A stretch of DNA of 64,000 bases from CAVQEG01 sp963711465 (lineage in GTDB: Bacteria > Bacteroidota > Ignavibacteria > OLB7), in assembly GCA_963711465.1 (NCBI GenBank), contig CAVQEG010000002.1, positions 682,001 through 746,000 of the forward strand. Direction: 5' to 3'. This document shows positions 17,721-26,806 of the stretch, one piece after another. Both the position numbers and the translations under genes were made by a program. Positions within the stretch are counted from its first letter, which is position 1. The number at the start of each line of letters is the position of its first letter. Under the pieces are notes generated by a model. The model did no database searches. It saw only the letters and a list, made by a program, of their open reading frames with translations, and had not been told where the DNA came from.

Positions 17721-17789
17721 GTCTGCCGGATGGATCATGACAATCAACAAATTGTCGGTGCTGGGAAACATCGAATCCATCCGGCAGAC
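17721..17789. repeat. nested inverted repeat (15-bp outer, 6-bp inner)
   Basis: Outer arms GTCTGCCGGATGGAT (17721-17735) and its exact reverse complement (17775-17789) enclose a 39-base spacer. The spacer itself holds GACAAT-CAACAA-ATTGTC (17739-17756). TGCTATTTTCC follows the right arm, so it could act as a terminator for the VOC genes, a regulatory RNA structure before the MoaD-like gene, or a relic of a small palindromic element. Confidence 0.6.
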
Positions 17790-17944
17790 TGCTATTTTCC
17801 TCGCCTCTCCGCATCGCCCTCGGGGCATCGGCGCGGTGAAACCGAACGCGGTCGGGAAGCGGACGGAAGCCCCGGAATCCGAACGACACGGGACGCCGCG
17901 ACCGGCGTTCGTTCTCACCGAAGCATTCAATTCGACGTTCAGCC

Positions 17945-18217
17945 ATGCCCAACGTTCGCTTCACATCGCACCTGCGCCAGTTCTTCAACGATCTCGAGGA
18001 GACGTCGATCGACGGAGCGACCGTCGCCGAGGTGCTCGCCAATCTCGAGCGTCGGCATCCGGGCATCGGCGACTACCTCCGTGACGAGACCGGAGCACTT
18101 CGCAAGCACGTCAACGTGTTCGTAGGTACCGAGCTGGTAAATGACCGTGCTGCGCTCAGTGACGCGGTCGATTCCGACGCTGAGATTTACATCATGCAGG
18201 CGCTGTCCGGTGGCTGA
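17945..18217 (+). CDS. MoaD/ThiS-like ubiquitin-fold sulfur carrier
   Basis: A 90-residue beta-grasp protein ending in the diagnostic Gly-Gly (QALSGG). The segment TVAEVLANLERRHPGIGDYL is typical of MoaD-type proteins, as is the HVNVFVGTELV strand. By family knowledge the C-terminal glycine is adenylated by an E1-like enzyme (MoeB/ThiF) and converted to a thiocarboxylate. No E1-like, MoaE or ThiG gene is in the window. It is followed 82 bases later by an Asp-box propeller gene, a pairing that suggests a shared and uncharacterised role. Confidence 0.8.
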   Translation: MPNVRFTSHLRQFFNDLEETSIDGATVAEVLANLERRHPGIGDYLRDETGALRKHVNVFVGTELVNDRAALSDAVDSDAEIYIMQALSGG

Positions 18218-18299
18218 CGCATCGAACACCTCGGCATTACCGCACCGATCCTCGATCGCGTGACGCAGTCCATTCAACCGTCCAATCATTCCCAATTCC

Positions 18300-19379
18300 A
18301 TGAGTGATCGCCTGATACTCGGAACTCGAAAGGGTCTGTTCATCCTCGAGCCGTCAAACGGCAGTTGGAACGTCGCGCGGACCGCATTCGTCGGCGCGCC
18401 GGTTTCGTACGCGGACGTCGATCCGCGCAACGGCACGATCTGGGCGTGCCTCGACTACGGACACTGGGGCACGAAACTTCACCGGTCGACGGATGGTGGG
18501 GAGAATTGGGAGGAACTCGAACCGCCGCGCTATCCGGAGGGATCCGAGTTGAGTGAGGGTACGCCGGCGACCGTCCTGTATCTGTGGTCGATGGCCGCCG
18601 GCGGCGCTGACCAACCGAAGCGCATGTACATCGGTACCGAGCCCGGCGGCCTGTTCCAGACCGATGACGGCGGCACCACCTTTTCGCTCGTCGAGGGTCT
18701 TTGGAATCATCCGTCGCGTCCGAAGTGGATGGGTGGTGGCCGCGATAACGCAGGGATTCATTCGATCATGGTGGACCCGCGCGACAGCAGCCGGATGCTC
18801 GTCGCCGTCAGCTGCGCCGGCGTGTTCGAAACCACCGACGGCGGTGCGTCGTGGAACGCACGGAACCGCGGAATGAGCTCGGAATTCCTGCCCGATCCGA
18901 ATGCCGAAGTCGGACACGATCCCCACCTGGTGGTCGCCTCCCCTGGCAATCCCGATGTGCTCTGGCAGCAGAACCACGTCGGCATCTTCCGCAGCGCCGA
19001 CGGCGCCGGCAGCTGGACGAAAATCTCCGAAGAGGGTGGCCCCGCACACTTCGGGTTCGCAATCGCCGCCGATGATGATCCGAACGTCGCGTGGGTCGTT
19101 CCCGCCAAGGCCGACATGGCACGCGTAGCCGTCGACGGCGCCATCTGCGTCTCCCGCACCGACGACGGTGGCAAGTCCTGGACGACGTTCCGGAACGGAC
19201 TGCCACAGCAGAACTCCTACGACATCGTCTTCCGTCACGCGCTCGATGCGAAGGACGGCAATGTCGCCTTCGGCAGCACCACCGGAAACGTCTTCGCCTC
19301 GGCAGATCGCGGAGAATCGTGGCAGTGCGTCTCCAACTACCTGCCGCCGGTCTACTCGGTCCGCTTCGCCCGCGACTGA
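18300..19379 (+). CDS. Asp-box (BNR/sialidase-like) beta-propeller protein
   Basis: A 359-residue protein made of repeated propeller blades. Six Asp-box-like turns are visible: STDGGENW, TDDGGTTF, TTDGGASW, SADGAGSW, TDDGGKSW and SADRGESW. It starts MSDRLILGTRKGLFIL with no signal peptide, so it is probably cytoplasmic, unlike secreted sialidases. The catalytic residues of sialidases cannot be identified, so enzymatic activity should not be assumed. It follows the MoaD/ThiS-like gene and ends before a strong terminator. Confidence 0.8.
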   Translation: MSDRLILGTRKGLFILEPSNGSWNVARTAFVGAPVSYADVDPRNGTIWACLDYGHWGTKLHRSTDGGENWEELEPPRYPEGSELSEGTPATVLYLWSMAAGGADQPKRMYIGTEPGGLFQTDDGGTTFSLVEGLWNHPSRPKWMGGGRDNAGIHSIMVDPRDSSRMLVAVSCAGVFETTDGGASWNARNRGMSSEFLPDPNAEVGHDPHLVVASPGNPDVLWQQNHVGIFRSADGAGSWTKISEEGGPAHFGFAIAADDDPNVAWVVPAKADMARVAVDGAICVSRTDDGGKSWTTFRNGLPQQNSYDIVFRHALDAKDGNVAFGSTTGNVFASADRGESWQCVSNYLPPVYSVRFARD

Positions 19380-19503
19380 TACAATCGGAGCATTCGCGAC
19401 CGCGACATGGCAAACGCTCCGTCGCGACGCCCCATGACCATCTGACCTGTTTCACTGCGCACAACGAAAGCGCAGACTCCAGGGTACAATGCACCACATG
19501 CGA

Positions 19504-19531
19504 CGGCCCGCCGGCAGCGGCGGGCCGTTTT
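19504..19531 (+). terminator. strong intrinsic terminator
   Basis: Perfect 10-bp stem CGGCCCGCCG / CGGCGGGCCG with a GCAG loop, immediately followed by TTTT. It lies 125 bases after the Asp-box protein gene and would end the MoaD-like/propeller transcript. Confidence 0.75.
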
Positions 19532-19646
19532 GCGTTCGAGATACCGTGTGATCATCCGGTGCGACGGGCGGAACCTGCCCATCTCGTCACTCGGCGCCGC
19601 GTCGCCGTCGAGCGCCCGATTCACTGCCGACGTCGTCTGGCGTGCC

Positions 19647-19994
19647 TCATCCCTGCACCAGCCCCACGTTGATTCCCGCCGGATCGGTTATCATCGCGAT
19701 CGTCTTCCCGTTCGGAAGCTCCGTCGGGCCGAAGAGCAGCCGCCCTCCGAGCGACTTCGCGCGGTCAGCGGTCGCCGTCAGATCCTCGACCTCGACGAAC
19801 ATCGTCAGCGTCGCGGGCATGTCGTCCGGCATGTCCGCCAGCGCGCCGCCGAGCGAGTCGTCGCCGGTCGATACGTTCGAATACCCCTCCTCTCCACTCG
19901 CCGTGAACGTCCAGTCAAACAGTGATGAATAGAATTCCTGCAGCGCTCCGGCGCCGCGTGCGGTGATCTCGAAGAACGTGATGGGATTCGCCAT
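19647..19994 (-). CDS. VOC (glyoxalase) family protein
   Basis: A 115-residue VOC domain: MANPITFFEITARGAGALQE, FYSSLFDWTF, then FGPTELPNGKTIAMITDPAG and INVGLVQG at the end. The start at MANPITFFEI was chosen over a longer in-frame start because it matches where such domains normally begin. It belongs to the same broad superfamily as the protein at 17116 but is not a close copy. Substrate unknown. It is divergent from the GrpB gene. Confidence 0.82.
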   Translation of the reverse strand: MANPITFFEITARGAGALQEFYSSLFDWTFTASGEEGYSNVSTGDDSLGGALADMPDDMPATLTMFVEVEDLTATADRAKSLGGRLLFGPTELPNGKTIAMITDPAGINVGLVQG

Positions 19995-20081
19995 TGAAGT
20001 GTACAATGTTCCCGCCTGGCGACGCACCACCGTGCGCGCGACCTTCAGCGGGAATGTGACGGAATTCGTGAGGACTCAGGA

Positions 20082-20606
20082 ATGACTCCACAACGTACGA
20101 TCGTGGTCGTCGACTACGACCCGGCCTGGACGGAAATATTCGAAGAGGAGGCGGCGCGCCTTCGTGGCGTCTTCGGCGACCTGCTTACCGGGCTGCACCA
20201 CATCGGCAGCACATCGATTCCGGGAATGGCGGCAAAGCCGGTCGTGGACATGATGCCGCTGGTGCGCTCGATCGACGCGGTCGATGAACTCGACGCTCCG
20301 ATGGTCGCGCTCGGATATCAGCCGCGGGGCGAATTCGGAATTGCCGGACGTCGATTCTTTCCAAAGTCGATCGACGGCATCCGTGCCTTCAACGTTCACG
20401 TCTTCGCCCACGACGATCCCGGGGCCGCGCGCCACCTCGCCTTCCGCGACTACATGCGCGCGCACCCCGACGCCGCAGCCGACTACGCCGCACTCAAGCG
20501 CGAAGGCGCCCGCCTTCACCCGCACGACATCGAGGGGTACATGGAGCACAAGGATGAATTCATCAAGAAGTTCGAAGCCATCGCACTGAGGTGGTGGCAG
20601 GGGTGA
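20082..20606 (+). CDS. GrpB/UPF0157 family protein
   Basis: A 174-residue protein of the nucleotidyltransferase-like GrpB family: IVVVDYDPAWTEIFEEEA, HHIGSTSIPGMAAKPVVDMM, RAFNVHVFAHDDPGAARHL and FRDYMRAHPDAAADYAALKR. The GSTSIPGMAAKPVVD motif is the family hallmark and resembles the GS...D.D active site of nucleotidyltransferases. The biological role is poorly known. The start codon follows GACTCAGGA, a usable ribosome-binding site. Confidence 0.9.
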   Translation: MTPQRTIVVVDYDPAWTEIFEEEAARLRGVFGDLLTGLHHIGSTSIPGMAAKPVVDMMPLVRSIDAVDELDAPMVALGYQPRGEFGIAGRRFFPKSIDGIRAFNVHVFAHDDPGAARHLAFRDYMRAHPDAAADYAALKREGARLHPHDIEGYMEHKDEFIKKFEAIALRWWQG

Positions 20607-21334
20607 CCGCGGGCGGTTCGTCCTCGCGTTCCCGATACTTGCAATTCCTGCGTTCGGCAGTCCCGCCCACGGCCCGTTCCGCTGGACGCCCTCCCGGATC
20701 AGCGTCAGCACGCCGTGGCCGGCGTGATAGAGATCCGACACACGACACCGACTCCATTGCTCTTATACAGCGACGCCGCTCCGTTGGCATCGCCAACGAG
20801 CGTCGCGACGAGGCCCGGCATCGAACGCTCCATCACGGCAACGTCGGCCCCACTCTTCTCCGGCTCCGCCTGGTCGTCTCCGCCGAGTGCGCGTCGGCGC
20901 AGGAAGGCGCAGGCCGAATCGACCGTGTCGGCCGATGTACCAACTGCCGTCACCTCAGGGTCATCCCACGCAGTTGCACCCGCGTCTGCAGGGTCGTTCC
21001 TCCGAGTCCTACCGGGAGCAGTAGTACCGGCATCGGGTTGAGCGCATGGCCATGAGAATCTACACTGGGACGGAATGTCCGAGGTCGCGTTCGGCGGAGA
21101 CGCCGGCGACATGTCCGAGTCTCGGATAGACAATTGTTCGACGCTCCGAACAAGCACGTTTCGTTCGACCGGCGAGCGACCCGCAGCAGAGACGTCCACT
21201 CATTTCTTCGGACACTACTTCTACTTCCTCGCCGCGGATGCAAACGTGTCTTGCAATGCCCGGATGTTCTCGGCCGACCACCCGGTCAATTATGTCATCG
21301 TACGCCCGACGGGCCTCGCATTCTCGCTTCGCAC
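20607..21334. other. 728-bp region without a confident gene, possible decayed minus-strand reading frames
   Basis: No open frame matches a family I know. On the minus strand, pieces such as AVMERSMPGLVATLVGDANG (about 20745-20860) and SDLYHAGHGVLTLIREGVQR (about 20680-20740) have the codon character of real genes but lie in different frames. A hydrophobic start-like piece (MPVLLLPVGLGG) lies near 21030. This would fit a gene broken by several frameshifts, but the evidence is weak. Confidence 0.25.
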
Positions 21335-21785
21335 CTACTCTGCCTCAAAGCCGTCCAATTCAATCAAATCATACGGAGTTCTCCGAACCCCGATATCATG
21401 TTCCACGAGCATCTTTACGAGTTGCTCGCCTCCCATAAGAGCGACAGGTTTCCGATCGTTGCGGATCGCGTTCTGCTTCGCCCCGGGCGAGAAATCGCTC
21501 GTCGTGATAATCAGCCCCTGTTCATGGGCTCCGAGACTCCCACGGACCTGATCGACAAACTGACTCGTCACGTTCGATCCCCAACGTTTGACCTGTACGG
21601 CCATTTTCGTGCGAATGACGTCGGCGATTACCAGCGTGCCCCTTACGTCAATACCACCATCTCGTCGATACGGCGTCACATCGACGTCCTCGAAGCCCAT
21701 CGCGGTCAATAGCTGACCGATCAACTGGCGTCATTGGCCGACCACTCGTGGCCAAAACATGCGCGACTGCGTCAAGAACTTTCAT
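21335..21785 (-). pseudogene. broken HARE-HTH/Mrr-type restriction endonuclease
   Basis: The C-terminal part is a clear Mrr-like PD-(D/E)xK nuclease domain: QLLTAMGFEDVDVTPYRRDG, then DGGIDV and the catalytic QVKRW, ending DLIELDGFEAE. Upstream in another frame, starting ATG at 21785, is MKVLDAVAHVLATSGRPMTP, which looks like the first helices of a HARE-HTH DNA-binding domain usually fused in front of such nucleases. The rest of the HTH is missing and the frames do not join, so the gene carries an internal deletion with a frameshift near 21725. The nuclease half might still be expressed from the TTG at 21724. Normal length would be about 300 residues. Confidence 0.65.
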
Positions 21786-22168
21786 TGGTCACCCCAAGTG
21801 AACGTGACAGACGATTGTAGAATCGCGATTTCTTGGACTCTGATTGGCGGTCTCGGGACACGCCCAATTGCCCTCGACACTTCAATCCCGCGTCGCTGCC
21901 GAGCGAATCCCGAGAGACTGTCCAAACCGCAGATGCGCCGAGACCGTGCTCCGACCCATGGAATACCTGTACGCGTCCGCCGGTACGCGGCCATGCAGCC
22001 GTCCCCGACGGACCCGACCGTGACCCGTCGTGGAGATATGCGCGTCCCACCTTCGTGCTGTCGGTGCTGTAATTGAACGCCGTGCGGAGGCGGTACGAAT
22101 GGACGGAAGGTGTCATTTGAATCTACCTCGCTCGGGCTGAATTCCCGACCGCATAGTGAGCATTTCAC
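21782..22168 (-). CDS. possible small zinc-knuckle protein before the Mrr relic
   Basis: A 128-residue frame from a GTG start: MKCSLCGREFSPSEVDSND gives one CxxC knuckle, but no second Cys pair follows. Its stop overlaps the ATG of the HARE-HTH fragment (ATGA), which suggests translational coupling. The middle has arginine-rich, poorly structured sequence that may itself be frameshifted. I do not recognise a family; it may be a decayed gene. Confidence 0.25.
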   Translation of the reverse strand: MKCSLCGREFSPSEVDSNDTFRPFVPPPHGVQLQHRQHEGGTRISPRRVTVGSVGDGCMAAYRRTRTGIPWVGARSRRICGLDSLSGFARQRRGIEVSRAIGRVPRPPIRVQEIAILQSSVTFTWGDQ

Positions 22169-22312
22169 CCCAAAAACTACATCGATTCATCGACTCATCC
22201 CCCCGGCCTTCCCCTTGGCGGCCCCGCCTACGCATCTGCCCCCCGCCGCCGCCGGCGCCGCACCCGCGAAAACAATCGACCGCCGCGAGCACCTCCGCGC
22301 CCTTGGCGGTGA

Positions 22313-22320
22313 TATATTTG
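22313..22320 (+). promoter_or_regulatory. -7-like element TATATTTG just before an ATG
   Basis: Matches Bacteroidota TAnnTTTG and lies only 6 bases before the ATG at 22327. There is no Shine-Dalgarno between them, so a leaderless transcript is possible. No TTTG is found 19 bases upstream. Confidence 0.35.
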
Positions 22321-22326
22321 CCCCCC

Positions 22327-23088
22327 ATGATTACCACATGGACCTTTGGGATCGTGCTGGTGGCGCTGGCAAGCATCGCCGGCGCTCTGAGCGTGGCGCT
22401 CGTTCGCCGCACGGTGCCGCTCGAACGGCTCCGCGAGCACAATGACGTCGCCACTCCGATTCACGCCGCCATCAGTGTGCTCTACGCCGTGCTGCTCGCA
22501 TTCGTCGTCGTCGTCGTCTGGGAGCAGCTCAATGACGCCGATCAGGCGGTGACCGCCGAAGCAGGTGCCGCCGTGGCAATCCACCGCGATCTCGAAGCGC
22601 TCGATGCGCCCTCGCACCTCGCCGTCCACAATGCCATGGTCGCCTACCTGCAATCAGTCATTCATACCGAATGGCCGGGTATGATGAACAGCCAGCACCT
22701 GATCAAGAATTCCAAAGAGTACGATGCCCTCTGGAGAAGCGTGCGCGATATCGCTCCTGGTGATGAACGCCAGCGCATCTGGCTTACGGCAATCGTCGAT
22801 CGCCTCAATACCATCGATGACGCGCGCGACGTCCGTTGGCTCGAATGCGAAAATGCCGTACCCGCAGCAATGTGGCTGATGCTTACCTGCGGCGCGGTGA
22901 TCACAACCCTGTTCGCCGCATTCTTCGGCGCGCGACATGGACCCACCCACATGGTCATGGTCGCTACGCTCGCCGCGGTGATGGCCCTCAGTCTCTTCCT
23001 CATCGCCGCTATCGATCATCCGTTCATCGGAGCGGTTCGCGTCGAACCTGAAGCAATCATCGACGCGCTTCGCCAGATCAACCAGTAA
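22327..23088 (+). CDS. DUF4239-like membrane protein
   Basis: A 253-residue protein with four membrane helices: TWTFGIVLVALASIAGALSV, AISVLYAVLLAFVVVVVWEQ, then after a soluble helical segment of about 110 residues AAMWLMLTCGAVITTLFAAF and MVMVATLAAVMALSLFLIAA. This two-plus-two arrangement with a helical insert matches DUF4239 proteins, which resemble channel-like membrane proteins. The ATG at 22327 was chosen as the start because upstream codons encode only proline-rich low-complexity sequence. Function unknown. Confidence 0.75.
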   Translation: MITTWTFGIVLVALASIAGALSVALVRRTVPLERLREHNDVATPIHAAISVLYAVLLAFVVVVVWEQLNDADQAVTAEAGAAVAIHRDLEALDAPSHLAVHNAMVAYLQSVIHTEWPGMMNSQHLIKNSKEYDALWRSVRDIAPGDERQRIWLTAIVDRLNTIDDARDVRWLECENAVPAAMWLMLTCGAVITTLFAAFFGARHGPTHMVMVATLAAVMALSLFLIAAIDHPFIGAVRVEPEAIIDALRQINQ

Positions 23089-23406
23089 GTCGGTTGCGTC
23101 CACGACGCTGCGTGCGCAGCGTGCAACTGGTGCACACATTCTCTATATTCGCGCGTCGCAGCTCCCGCACCGGATTCCTCCCCCCCCCACGTCCTCAGTC
23201 AGCCTCCATTCGTGTCGTTCGAAGCCACACACCCCCTCGGACGCACACGATTGTCGTCGTCGAAACCGGTGCCGGATCGGTGACCGGTGCGATCACAGGG
23301 GATCGCATAGCAACTCGTCAGACGCAGGGAAATTCACGACCTCACGGCCTACGAGCTCCGCGTTCACCGCTCGTTTGCCAGCCCGCCCCAAAATCCAATC
23401 GCGACA
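23089..23406. other. 318-bp upstream region of the cyclase gene
   Basis: No gene seen. It contains a nine-base C run near 23179 and a TATATTCG (23144-23151) that is one base off the Bacteroidota -7 consensus, without a matching -33 element. Confidence 0.4.
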
Positions 23407-26400
23407 ATGAAATGCCCCAGCTGTAGCGCCGAGGTTGCCGACGGCGCGCGATTCTGCAATCAATGTGGAACATCGCTGGCCGGAGTCTGTCCTGCCTGCG
23501 GAGCGCAGAATAATCCGGCTGCCCGGTTCTGTTCCGAATGTGGCGCCAGACTCGCCGAACACGTCGAAACCGTTCAGTCCGGCGGAAGCTCCGAAGATCC
23601 CGCCGGGGACGTGGTGCTGCCCTACGCCGAACGCCGTCAGCTCACCGTGCTCTTCAGCGATATCGTCGGCTCAACGTCGCTCTCCGAACAGCTCGATCCG
23701 GAGGATCTCCGCGCTATTCTCCACGACTACCAGTCCGCCTGTTCGAAAGTCATCGGTCTGTATGACGGCCACCTCGCGAAATATCTCGGCGACGGAATTC
23801 TCGCCTATTTCGGATATCCCACCGCCCACGAAGACGATGCGCAGCGAGCCGCGCGCGCAGGCCTCGGTATCGTTCAGGCAATTCAGAGCCTCGGCCCACG
23901 ATATCAGCGACTCTATGGAACCGCCGTCGACGTTCGTATCGGCATTCACACCGGACTCGTCGTCGTCGGCGACATGGACCAGGCCGACGTGCTGGAATCC
24001 AACGCGATCGTCGGACAGACGCCGAACCTCGCCGCCCGCATTCAGTCCGAAGCCGATCCGAATGCACTCCTCGTCAGCAACGATACCCGCCGGCTGATTT
24101 CCGATTTCTTCGAATTCGAAGACTGCGGACTCCATGAACTCAAGGGAATTTCACAGCCGATCCACCTCTTTCAGGTCGTCCACGAAACCTCCGCTCGTAA
24201 TCGCATCGAGGCGATGGGCGCCCGACTCACCCCGCTTAAAGGCCGCGAAGAGGAAATGTCCCAGCTGCGCCGCCGATGGGAACGGGCAACCGAGGGTCAT
24301 GGACAGGTGGCATTGCTGGGCGGTGAACCCGGAATCGGCAAGTCCCGACTCGTATTCGCCCTGAAGGCCGAAGTCAGCGCCGACCCCGACGCTCGAATCA
24401 TGGAGCTCCGCTGCTCGCCCTTCTACCAGAACAGCGCGCTGCAGCCGTTCGTGGAATTTCTCGAACGCGATGTGCTTTCGATCGAACACGACGATTCGCC
24501 TGAGACGCGCCTTTCCAAGATCGACGGCCTTGTCGCACAGTATCTGCCCGATGCCGAGAATGCCGTCGCACTTCTGGCCACACTCCTGTCAGTGCCGCTC
24601 GGTGCCGACCGCCCGCCTTTGCTGCTGAGCCCGCAACGGATCCGCGAGAAAACCATCGAACTCCTTCTGGAAATAATTCTCGCGCGCGTCACCGGCTCCA
24701 CCGTCCTCTTCGTTCTCGAAGATCTCCACTGGGCCGATCCGTCCACGCTCGAATTGCTCGATAAACTGATCGAACGCGGCTCGGAGCAACAGCTTCTGGT
24801 GCTGATGACGCACCGACCCGTCTTCCAGCCATATTGGCCGCCGCAGTCCAACATGGTGCGTATCGAGCTGACAGGGCTGACACCGAATGACGCGCGCGCG
24901 GTGATACTCCGAGCCGCCGGTGATCGCCCCGTTCCCGAGGAGGCCGTCGTCTACATCCTCAAAAAAACCGACGGCATCCCGCTCTTCCTCGAGGAGTTCA
25001 CGAAAATGATGGTGGAGTCGAAGTTCCTCATTCCCGATGGCGACGGGCTGAGACTGGCGGCTCCGCTCGAATCGCTGGCCGTGCCGTCGACGCTGCAGGA
25101 TTCTCTCACCGCGCGACTCGATCGATTGCCCGAGGCGAAGCCGGTCGCACAGCTCGGAGCAATCATCGGTCGTGAATTTTCCTACGAACTGCTCGAGCAC
25201 ATTCCCGGCGCGCATCGAAAAGGCCTCACCGACAACCTCAGCCGCCTCGTCGACGCCGGCGTGCTGTTCCAGAAGGGATCGCTCCCTCGCGCCACGTTCC
25301 TCTTCAAGCACGCGCTCATTCAGGATTCAGCGTATTCATCGCTGCTGAAAACCGCCCGCCGCAGCTACCACAAACTCGTCGCCGAGGCCATCGAGAACAG
25401 TTTCAGTGAACTGGTCGATACACAGCCGGAACTGCTCGCGCATCACTACACCAATGCGGGCGAAACCGTGCAGGCCGCCAGCTACTGGATGAAGGCCGGA
25501 ATGAAAGGCCTCATGTCATCCTCATACGAAGAGGCGATCTCACATTTCCAGCATGGTATCGACACGATCGGAGACGTGACCGAGGCGCCGCACCTGGGCG
25601 GAATGCTCGTGGGTTTCAAGCTCCTGCTCGGCAGCGCGATTCTCGCTCGTCGGGGCTACGTCGAAGAACTCGAAGGCATCTATGAAGAGGCGCGCGGCAT
25701 TTCCGCCGAACACGACCCGTCGCAGATGTCCACCGTTCTCGCCTCGCTGTATACCACCTATTACGGACGGGGTAAACTCGACAAGGCGCTCGAGGTCGCA
25801 ACGGAACTTCTGGATATCACACGGAAATCCGGAGACCTTGCCGGTCAGATCTACGGACTCGAATTCGTCGCCTACGCGCACTTTCTCATGGGTGAATACG
25901 TGGAGGCAAAGCCGGTCTACGACGAGCAGAACGCAATCGAGGAGCAGCCCGACCCCGAGTCGTATATGAAATACGTAATGGCCACGTTCCACGACGGCGT
26001 GCAGTACGGCTTTACGTTCGGAAGCTGGGTCTACCTCTCAATGGGATATCCTGAAATCGCCGACCGGTGGATGCAGCGCGCTTACGAAATGGCGAAAGCG
26101 CACCAGAACATGCTCATCAGGATGAACGGCATTTTCATGACGGCCACGCTCCACGCGTTCAATCGTGAATACGATAGAGCGCGTACACTGGTCCTGGAGG
26201 TGCTGCACCTTGCGGAGGAACATCTGGTGCCTTTCTGGATCGGCCCGGGCGACGTGCTGCTCGGACTTCTCGATTCGAGAGCCGGCAGACATCGCGAGGG
26301 ATACGAACTGGCCAAGGAGGGAATTCCAATCGTTCGCGTTTCTGCGCTGACCCTCGGATACCAGCTCACCCTGTTCGCGGAAACGTGTCTGGCCGCAGGA

Positions 26401-26775
26401 GAAATTCAGGAAGGTCTCGACGCGATCGACGAAGCGCTGCAATTCATGGCCGAGACAAACGAGCGATGGTGGGAGGCTGAAACCTATCGCGTTCGCGGAA
26501 TGCTGCTTGCCGCGTACGATGAATCCTCCGCCGATGACACGGTCGAAGCGTTTGAAACGGCAATCGACGTCGCTCGCCGTCAGCAGGCGCGGATGCTGGA
26601 AATTCGAGCGCGCGTGTCGTACGCAATGACGATTCCCGAGGATCGGAACAGGGTGCAGACGATTCTTGATGGCCTGCGGGAGCTCTGCGACTCTCTGAGT
26701 GAGGGTCACGACCAACCGGATGTCGTCGATGCAATGGCACTGATTGCGGACATGAATTCAGCAGACCTCACATAA
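23407..26775 (+). CDS. zinc-ribbon / class III nucleotide cyclase / AAA-type ATPase / TPR protein
   Basis: A 1122-residue signalling protein. Two zinc ribbons come first (CPSC..CNQC and CPAC..CSEC, residues 3-46). A class III cyclase domain (about 78-255) keeps both metal aspartates D85 (FSDIVGSTS) and D129 (YLGDG), the preceding K125, and the transition-state N207 and R211 (TPNLAAR), so activity is plausible. A STAND/AAA ATPase follows with Walker A GEPGIGKSR near 306-314 and Walker B LFVLEDLHWAD near 434-444. The remaining about 450 residues are TPR-like helical repeats. By family knowledge such proteins couple ligand sensing by the repeats to cAMP or cGMP output. The flavoprotein gene begins 31 bases later and is probably co-transcribed. 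Confidence 0.88.
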   Translation: MKCPSCSAEVADGARFCNQCGTSLAGVCPACGAQNNPAARFCSECGARLAEHVETVQSGGSSEDPAGDVVLPYAERRQLTVLFSDIVGSTSLSEQLDPEDLRAILHDYQSACSKVIGLYDGHLAKYLGDGILAYFGYPTAHEDDAQRAARAGLGIVQAIQSLGPRYQRLYGTAVDVRIGIHTGLVVVGDMDQADVLESNAIVGQTPNLAARIQSEADPNALLVSNDTRRLISDFFEFEDCGLHELKGISQPIHLFQVVHETSARNRIEAMGARLTPLKGREEEMSQLRRRWERATEGHGQVALLGGEPGIGKSRLVFALKAEVSADPDARIMELRCSPFYQNSALQPFVEFLERDVLSIEHDDSPETRLSKIDGLVAQYLPDAENAVALLATLLSVPLGADRPPLLLSPQRIREKTIELLLEIILARVTGSTVLFVLEDLHWADPSTLELLDKLIERGSEQQLLVLMTHRPVFQPYWPPQSNMVRIELTGLTPNDARAVILRAAGDRPVPEEAVVYILKKTDGIPLFLEEFTKMMVESKFLIPDGDGLRLAAPLESLAVPSTLQDSLTARLDRLPEAKPVAQLGAIIGREFSYELLEHIPGAHRKGLTDNLSRLVDAGVLFQKGSLPRATFLFKHALIQDSAYSSLLKTARRSYHKLVAEAIENSFSELVDTQPELLAHHYTNAGETVQAASYWMKAGMKGLMSSSYEEAISHFQHGIDTIGDVTEAPHLGGMLVGFKLLLGSAILARRGYVEELEGIYEEARGISAEHDPSQMSTVLASLYTTYYGRGKLDKALEVATELLDITRKSGDLAGQIYGLEFVAYAHFLMGEYVEAKPVYDEQNAIEEQPDPESYMKYVMATFHDGVQYGFTFGSWVYLSMGYPEIADRWMQRAYEMAKAHQNMLIRMNGIFMTATLHAFNREYDRARTLVLEVLHLAEEHLVPFWIGPGDVLLGLLDSRAGRHREGYELAKEGIPIVRVSALTLGYQLTLFAETCLAAGEIQEGLDAIDEALQFMAETNERWWEAETYRVRGMLLAAYDESSADDTVEAFETAIDVARRQQARMLEIRARVSYAMTIPEDRNRVQTILDGLRELCDSLSEGHDQPDVVDAMALIADMNSADLT

Positions 26776-26806
26776 TCACGCATTCTCCGAACAACCCGAA
26801 GTACCC

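Noticed and set aside
20591..21055. Plus-strand frame of 154 codons after GrpB
   Set aside because: Arg/Ser/Pro-rich shadow composition, no family resemblance.
22156..22326. N-terminal extension of the DUF4239-like protein
   Set aside because: The 57 extra codons are proline-rich and precede a -7-like element; the membrane protein starts naturally at 22327.
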